NCBI RefSeq assembly: GCF_036711975.1
Contig: NC_091966.1
Span: 13,089,501-13,153,500, forward strand
Source of the DNA: Onthophagus taurus
Taxonomy: Eukaryota > Arthropoda > Insecta > Coleoptera > Scarabaeidae
Direction of reading: 5' to 3'
DNA: 64,000 nucleotides
The first letter of the stretch is position 1. Every line of letters begins with the position of its first letter. Made by a program: the position numbers and the translations under genes. The notes under the pieces were generated by a model that did no database searches, was not told where the DNA came from, and saw nothing but the letters and a program-made list of their open reading frames with translations. Positions 58,279 to 64,000 of the stretch are shown piece by piece.

Positions 58279-59649
58279 TTAAAATGATTCATTTTGTATA
58301 GAAATCGTTTTCGGACAATGTTTTTTCGCAAAAGTTACATAAGGAGCGTCAGATTTAACGTCCAATATCCATTCGTGACTCAATTTATTCCAAAAATGAA
58401 TCATGTAGCTATTTTTGGTTATTTCCAGAATTCCTTCGGTATACTTTGGATCGAATAGTTGCTTCCAGTCCTCGTAATAAACCGGAAAAAAGTAATTTTC
58501 CGAAAAGATTTTTAAATAGTCGCATTCATTGTGAGAAAAATTCGACGTTGTACCACACAATTTTTTCACACCCCTAAAAGAAATAAATTAAAGTGTGTTA
58601 ATTACATTGCTTTATTTTAGATCATCAGTAAGATATAGATGTTTAATATATCGATTATCGATTATATCGATTACAGGTTAATAATAATCATATTTGAGAT
58701 AAACATTACTCCTATTATGACTTGCACACGTTTTCAGATAAATTTTATTTTTATGACATCAAGAGTTTAATTACTAAATTATTAACTATTTCATTTTTAG
58801 ATTAGTTTTATTAGTGAAAGCCTTAATACATCCTACATTTAAAGAAATTTTAAATTGTGTAACCAAAATAAAAGCTCACTACCTAGTAAACAGATATGGT
58901 CCATTTCCACCCCACGATTTTGGATTATAATTGTCATTCAGATCGTTCAAAAGAGAAGTCAAAAATTGATACCCACTCTGGTTAAACGCCAAAATTGCAG
59001 TCCCTAAAACTTCTTCGGATTCCTTCCCGACAAAATTTCCTCCCAATTCGTCTAAAGATCTTAATATTATCACGTCACCGTCCATATAAACCCCACCGTA
59101 TTTCCTTAAAAGGATCACACAAAAAGCATCTTTAAAATGCTCAACGTAATAATTCGACTTTTGAATCGAACCTTTCTTAATCAATTCTTCAATTTCCGTA
59201 TTTTCAACCAAATCGTCGATTTTTACGTAAACAATCTGAACGTTTTCGTACATTAAAATCGGTTTCAAATTAATATCATTAGTATCCATCGCTGCTTCAG
59301 GATATCTTCCAACGTAAACGTAATAAATCGTCCGATTTCTATGATGTAAAGCTGCCGACTCCAAAGCACAAGATACTCGACGATGTATGGTGACGGTTTT
59401 GTGTTGATAGTCTTTAAGAGAAGTATCCAGAAAGAATATTGAGTTATTCTGGACTTTTATATCGAAGAGATTTCTTAAAACAGTCCGATTGTTATTTGAA
59501 TCAAAGAGATTTTTTAATGTAGCTTGACTAATATTTGAAGGTTTTGGAAACATCGTTAATAATACATTATTGTCGGGTTTTTGTACTAACGTGTACGCAA
59601 TGAATAAAAATATTCCGAAAAAAATGATGATTACAAAAATGCGACGCAT
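58279..59649 (-). CDS. A4GALT-like alpha-1,4-glycosyltransferase, intact copy A
   Basis: Two exons, 59649-58883 and 58573-58279, with a 309-bp GT-AG intron, give 353 residues, the same length as I recall for human A4GALT. Residues 4-21 (IFVIIIFFGI...) form a type II signal anchor for Golgi location. The sugar-transferase DXD domain has YGGVYMDGDVIIL, with the metal-binding Asp190-x-Asp192. Exon 1 ends GNGPYLFTR and exon 2 starts GVKKLCG, matching the GPxLxTRxFKKxC junction of the family. Exon 2 is the Gb3-synthase domain, with FFPVYYEDWKQLF and IHFWNKLSHEW. It probably adds an alpha-1,4-linked hexose or N-acetylhexosamine to a glycolipid. In Drosophila the relatives act on glycosphingolipids, but the exact sugar cannot be told. 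It is the only complete copy of the array. Confidence 0.92.
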
Positions 59650-59699
59650 TTTTTATCACAACTATTAGTAACTACTAACAACACTAATAATACGAGAAA

Positions 59700-60290
59700 C
59701 GACTACACATATTGGAAGCCACTAGGAGAAAACTGAAGTCATTCCTTATCTTATTGTCTTATCTTATTTTTTATCTTATTCATTATTTCAATCAAAATGG
59801 TATTGATTGGTTTCATCTTAATGGTATTTTATATCTATACGTTGTGTTATTAAACTCCATGAAAAGAAATGTAGCGGGATTAAATCTGAGGAAGTCATTT
59901 TAATAACTTACGTCGACCTATCTACTACTGTAGAAAGATATTATTGAGATCCCAGATGGGTATTGAATACTACTTAATATGTATCTAGATATAAAGCTAT
60001 TATTGTTGGATTCAAGCTTTCCTGTAAAAATTGCAAATACGTTTGCCAGCCAGAAAAATACGATCCCACAATTCTATTTCTGTCTATACCAACCCAATCG
60101 TTCACATTTCTTGGACGCTGCGTATGAGTTTGCTCCATCCATCTAAGATTCTGTAAAGCCTAATATCTAGAGTTTTATCAGTTTACTGTTCCATTCAAAG
60201 AAAAGGTTCGTCAAATAAAATAATATTTGTCACAAACATCGTATTCTTATTACAACAAATTTACGTCTGTCCACAATCAACAATTAAAGA
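59700..60290. other. Spacer between glycosyltransferase copies, nothing recognised
   Basis: AT-rich. Frames of about 60 codons have no motif. The region leads into retroelement debris at 60290 and may include more of it. Confidence 0.4.
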
Positions 60291-60590
60291 CTGCGGTATT
60301 GCAATGAATCAATATAAGGAGGGTCAGTATGGGTGATAGAATTCACCCTTGTCTTACCCCAAATTTTGCCTGGATAGGATCGGCAAGTTTTGTATTATGC
60401 AAAACATAATAGATAGCACAATATCAGTGCTTATAATGTCTTCCGCAGCCCATTGGTAGGACATATCGGAATAGTTCTGAGCATATTGCTTAAATCTGTA
60501 AATGGAAGTTCTAGCTACTTTCTCTATATCCAAATGCAAAGGAGAAAGGCCAAGCAAAACATTTATTGCTAGAGTTTTCGTTGTGCTTAG
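60290..60590 (-). pseudogene. Non-LTR retrotransposon relic (RT and C-terminal pieces)
   Basis: On the minus strand one frame gives FGVRQG...LSPILTLLIL, matching the VRQGxxLSPxLF motif of reverse transcriptases. Another gives LAINVLLGLSPLHLDIEKVA and RTSIYRFKQYAQN, like the segment after the thumb in Jockey/R1-type proteins (LxALxGLPPLHLxIxxxAxxxAYRLK). The pieces are out of their normal spacing, so the relic is rearranged as well as decayed. Confidence 0.6.
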
Positions 60591-60629
60591 CTCACTACTA
60601 ATAACTAACTAATAGTTTCTTTAGGTTAT

Positions 60630-61090
60630 TAGGTCTTTAGGTTTAAGTCCTTGTGATTCAAAGGAATTGTATGGTGAAGCTTTTTCTCTTGCTGATTTGA
60701 TAATTCGCAGAGACAAATGCCTTGATTTCTTTCCAACTTTCTCGTACAATTCAATTTTGCTGGGAATTAAATCTACTTCTATCTGGGTATAACTCACTTC
60801 TAAGTTCTTTTGTTCTATAATTTTATTTTGCTCCATAGCTAACTCGAGAAGACCATTTGATGTTACGATTCTGATCCATCGCTCAACACTACAATTTTTT
60901 TGAAAGGCTTATGCTTTTCAAGTTCACTAAGAAGAGATCTAATTATAATAGAAACGAAAACGTTACTTTCTAAATCTTCAATAGCCTCAGTCCATATAAA
61001 ACATGAAACAGCTTTATCATTTAAATGTGTAGAATGTCAGGTTATGAACTTTTTCGTTTTAAAGTATACAGCTGTTACCGCTAATCAGAG
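60630..61090 (-). pseudogene. Decayed transposon-associated protein (FxWxE / HTxMEVDS family)
   Basis: Minus-strand pieces in order are AVYFKTKKFI, DKAVSCFIWTEAIEDLESNV, FVSIIIRSLLSELEKHK and KKIVVLSDG. After a gap come SYTQIEVDLIPSKIELYEKV, HLSLRIIKSAREKASPYN and PKDLI. They follow a repetitive insect protein family with FxWxExxxxRGSxDVxSxIxxxL, a YSDxCxGQNxN-type box and GHTxMEVDSxHSxIE. The GQN box is deleted here, and stops and shifts are present. I recall it as transposon-linked, but its activity is unknown to me. Confidence 0.55.
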
Positions 61091-61199
61091 TTACAACAAC
61101 ACTACTAGGAGATCAATAATACTAATTACAATGTATGTATTGTCTGTGTACACTTACATCGTATTAAAAATAAGTTGAAAAATAATAACATGTTAATGC

Positions 61200-61788
61200 T
61201 GAATCAAACATTTTATTGTAACAATTTTTTCTTGAAATGAATTACTTTTTAATTTTTACAATTTCTTCTAATGTCAACAATATAAAAAATAACTCCTTGA
61301 TAAAAACTAATGCATTTTATTAAATAATTTTCATTTACAGTCGATCTTTAAACATTATGCTAATTGAATCAAAAAGAACGAAATGGACGATTTAGAGAAT
61401 ATTACACTTAAAAAAACAGCCACAATTTAGGAGACTCCGTTAACATCATACAAGAATTGGTAAAATATTAAATAACATTTTTAATAATATTTCTAAAAAA
61501 TTGTGCACTAAATATTTTTCTAAAGGGAATTTTTGATCATCTGACACAAATCTGAGATACATTCTGAATAATTTCGGGCAAACTAGAAAATATTTAAACC
61601 CACTGCTACCATATTCTAATTAACTTTGCTTGGTTTAATTAAGGTATGATTAAGGCGTGGCTGCAGGTACAGTTGAATTACATTCTCAAAAAAAATCGAA
61701 TAATAAGATGGTAATAGTGAGTAAAATACAAATGACAAATAAATAAAAAAAATTTAAAAAGAAACAGTTGCTACTTAAAAAATTAAAT
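61200..61788. other. AT-rich 3' flank of copy B
   Basis: This is a diverged counterpart of 57715-58060 and nothing coding was seen. No other feature was recognised. Confidence 0.4.
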
Positions 61789-62764
61789 TCAAAATGATTC
61801 TTGTTGTATAAAAAAGGTATTCGGGCAATGTTTTTTCGCTAAAAGTACATAAGGAGCATTAGATTTAATGTCTAATATCAATTCGTGACTCAATTTATTC
61901 CAAAAACGAACCATGTAGCTATTTTTGGTTATTTCCAGAACTTCTTCCGCATATTGCGGTTCGAAAAGATGCCTCCAGACCACATAATATACCGGGAAAA
62001 AATAATTCTCCGAAAAGATTTTTAAATAGTCGCAGTTGTTGAAAACTTCGATGTTGTTCCACATAATTTTTTCACCCCTCTAAAAGAAATAAATTAAAGT
62101 ATATTAATAAGTTTGTGTTATTTTATCTACTGCATCACTATAAGAATAAAACAAATAAAAATTCGTTTTTTCTATATGTACCAACTAATTGTTTCAATTG
62201 TAATCCGTAATCATCAGGTCATGTGTTAAAATAAGAATACGATAAAACAAAAATGTTTAGCTTTGAGATTAAACTTAAATATTTAGTCTGTAATATTACT
62301 ATAATAATATAATTAGGGATTAAATTGTAGGTTTAGTTGTAAATTATGTTTAAAGAAATTTAAAATTTGTTTACAGCTTAAATTAACATTTAATACCTAA
62401 AAACCAAATAGGGTCCATTTCCAGCTCACGATGTCGGACAATATTCTACATTGAGATCGTTCAAAAATGTGGTTAAAAGTTGATAACTACTTTGGTTAAA
62501 CGCCAATATTGCGGTACCAATAACTTCCTCAGCTTCTTTCCCAACAAAATTTTCTCCCAAGTCATCTAAATTTTTTAATATTATCACATCACCATCTAGA
62601 TAAACTCCATCGTATTTCCTCAAAAGAATTACGCAAAAAGCATATTTAAAATATGCAACGTAATAATCCGAACTTTGAATTAAACCTTTCTTAAATAATT
62701 CTTCAATTTCAGTGTTTTCAACTAAATCGTCAAGTTTTACGTAAACGAGCTGAATGTTTTCGTT
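61789..62764 (-). pseudogene. A4GALT-like copy B: 5'-truncated, with a nonsense codon
   Basis: Only the second half of exon 1 survives (about 62764-62397), from ENIQLVYVKLDDL through YDGVYLDGDVIIL to GPYLVFR, followed by a donor GTATTA. At 62426-62428 TGA replaces the Trp codon of the family's SWGGNGPYL, so it stops there. Exon 2 (62077-61789) keeps CDYLKIFSENYFFPVYY, RFWNKLSHE and the normal end QQESF. Its start lost a few bases, including the Cys of KKLCG, and is in frame only if the second of two adjacent AG acceptors is used. Upstream the sequence is joined to the exon 2 start of copy C. Copy B is dead as a gene of its own. Confidence 0.85.
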
Positions 62765-63829
62765 TCGAAAAATTCGACGTTGTACCACACCATTTTTTCA
62801 CACCCCTAAAAGAAATAAATTAAAGTTAATTACATTGCTTTATTTTAGATCATCAGTAAGATATAGATGTTTAATATATCGATTATCGATTATATCGATT
62901 ACAAGTTAATAATAATCATATTTGAGATAAACATTACTCCTATTGCGACTTGCACACGTTTTCAGATAAATTTAATTTTTATGACATCAAGAGTTTAAAA
63001 ACCATTACTAAATTATTATCTATTTCATTTTTAGATTAGGTTTATTAGTGAAAGCCTTAATACATCCTACATTTAAAGAAATTTAAAATTGTGTAGCCAA
63101 AATAAAAGCTCACTACCTAGTAAACAGATATGGTCCATTTCCACCCCACGATTTTGGATTATAATTGTCATTCAAATCGTTCAAAAGAGAAGTTAAAAAT
63201 TGATACCCACTCTGGTTAAACGCCAAAATTGCAGTCCCTAAAACTTCTTCGGATTCCTTCCCGACAAAATTTCCTCCCAATTCGTCTAAAGATCTTAATA
63301 CTATCACGTCACCGTCCATATAAACCCCACCGTATTTCCTTAAAAGGATCACACAAAAAGCATCTTTAAAATGCTCAACGTAATAATTCGACTTTTGAAT
63401 CGAACCTTTCTTAATCAATTCTTCAATTTCCGTATTTTCAACCAAATCGTCGATTTTTACGTAAACAATCTGAACGTTTTCGTACATTAAAATCGTTTTC
63501 AAATTAATATCATTAGTATCCATTGCAGCTTCTGAATAGTTTCCAACGTACACGTAATAAATCGACCGGTTTTGATGATGTAAAGCGGCCGATTCCAAGG
63601 CACAAGCTGCTCGACCATGTATGGTGATGGTATCGTGTTTATAGTCTTTAAGAGATGTATCCAGGAAGAATATTGAATTATTTTGGACATTTATATCGAA
63701 GAGATTTCTTAAAAGAGTCCGATTGTTATTTGAAGTTTTTGGAAACAAATTGCCTGGTTTTTCTAATAATGTATAAGTAATGAGGAATAATATTCCGCAA
63801 AAGACTATAACAGTAAAAACACGACGCAT
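62765..63829 (-). pseudogene. A4GALT-like copy C: intact exon 1, exon 2 cut after ~13 codons
   Basis: Exon 1 (63829-63117) encodes a type II anchor (MRRVFTVIVFCGIL...), a shorter stem than copy A, DGDVIVLRSLDEL with the DXD residues, and GPYLFTR with a normal donor. The intron (63116-62806) is nearly identical to that of copy A. Exon 2 begins at 62805 like copy A (GVKKWCGTTSNF) but after about 13 codons, near 62765, jumps into the middle of copy B's exon 1 in another frame and soon meets a stop. The Gb3-synthase domain is therefore missing in the simple transcript. If the transcript skipped to copy B's exon 2 at 62077, the frame would be open for 333 residues. Whether this happens is unknown. 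Confidence 0.8.
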
Positions 63830-64000
63830 TATTTAACAGAACTCTTTAGAACTGGCAACAACACTAATTGCAACGGAAAACTATTAAATATATTGAACTA
63901 TTAGTTTTCAATAAAAATATAAAACTGAAGTTTCATATTCCTTATCTTAATTCTTATCTGTCGTATGTATTTATTATTTCTATTTTATATTTTTTTAAAA
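63830..64000. other. Upstream flank of copy C
   Basis: AT-rich. ACAACACTAAT and CTTATCTTA words are shared with the region upstream of copy A (59680-59770), so the 5' flank was duplicated as well. Confidence 0.4.

Noticed and set aside
58640-58680. ATCGAT cluster in the copy A intron as a boundary-element site
   Set aside because: It is a short palindromic AT/GC word repeat inside an intron and is duplicated in copy C with the intron. There is nothing further to support a function.
1-64000. tRNA, rRNA, CRISPR array, bacterial operon or viral genome
   Set aside because: No cloverleaf with A/B boxes, no rRNA-like block, no regularly spaced repeats and no dense operon-like coding were found.

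Overview
This is insect nuclear DNA, possibly from a beetle. The evidence is AT-rich sequence, short GT-AG introns, insect-type lipocalins, an A4GALT-like glycosyltransferase cluster, and many decayed Tc1/mariner, pogo, piggyBac and non-LTR elements. The species cannot be fixed from the sequence alone. No tRNA, rRNA, CRISPR array or prokaryotic operon was seen.

Layout. Positions 1-26,000 hold no complete gene that I can recognise. They contain AT-rich DNA, more GC-rich islands of a few hundred bases, a dimeric satellite (2651-3455), and a row of transposons with readable ends: a 9-bp-duplication foldback (7269-7591), a pogo-like element (8192-9269), two TA-flanked long-inverted-repeat elements (9530-11176, 11321-12350) and a MITE (20227-20756). 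A two-exon gene at 26293-27536 (minus) encodes a PDIA6/P5-like ER protein that has lost both CxxC redox sites but keeps a signal peptide and a KDEL-type tail. A likely exon of an unrecognised gene or pseudogene lies at 31530-31889 (minus).

Positions 34,790-42,890 hold a tandem cluster of three five-exon apolipoprotein-D-like lipocalin genes, all on the minus strand, with identical exon phases and a shared core promoter. Between the second and third lies a plus-strand gene for a small, tyrosine-rich secreted peptide of 65 residues, with its own TATA box, intron and poly(A) signal. Retroelement pieces have landed in and between these genes.

Positions 43,900-57,600 are mostly transposon debris: Jockey-like reverse transcriptase, piggyBac, an almost full-length mariner-type element with a mutated catalytic residue, a TTA-flanked MITE and others. 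Positions 58,270-63,830 (minus) carry a tandem array of A4GALT-like type II Golgi glycosyltransferases. One copy is intact with 353 codons. Next to it is a rearranged pair: a nonsense-mutated, 5'-truncated copy, and a copy whose first exon is intact but whose second exon is cut off by the rearrangement. The leftover exons could still splice into an in-frame chimera.

The confident host genes all encode secretory-pathway or secreted products, but nothing in the sequence shows that they act together. The strongest leads are the redox-dead P5 protein, the peptide gene nested among the lipocalins, and the remodelled glycosyltransferase array.
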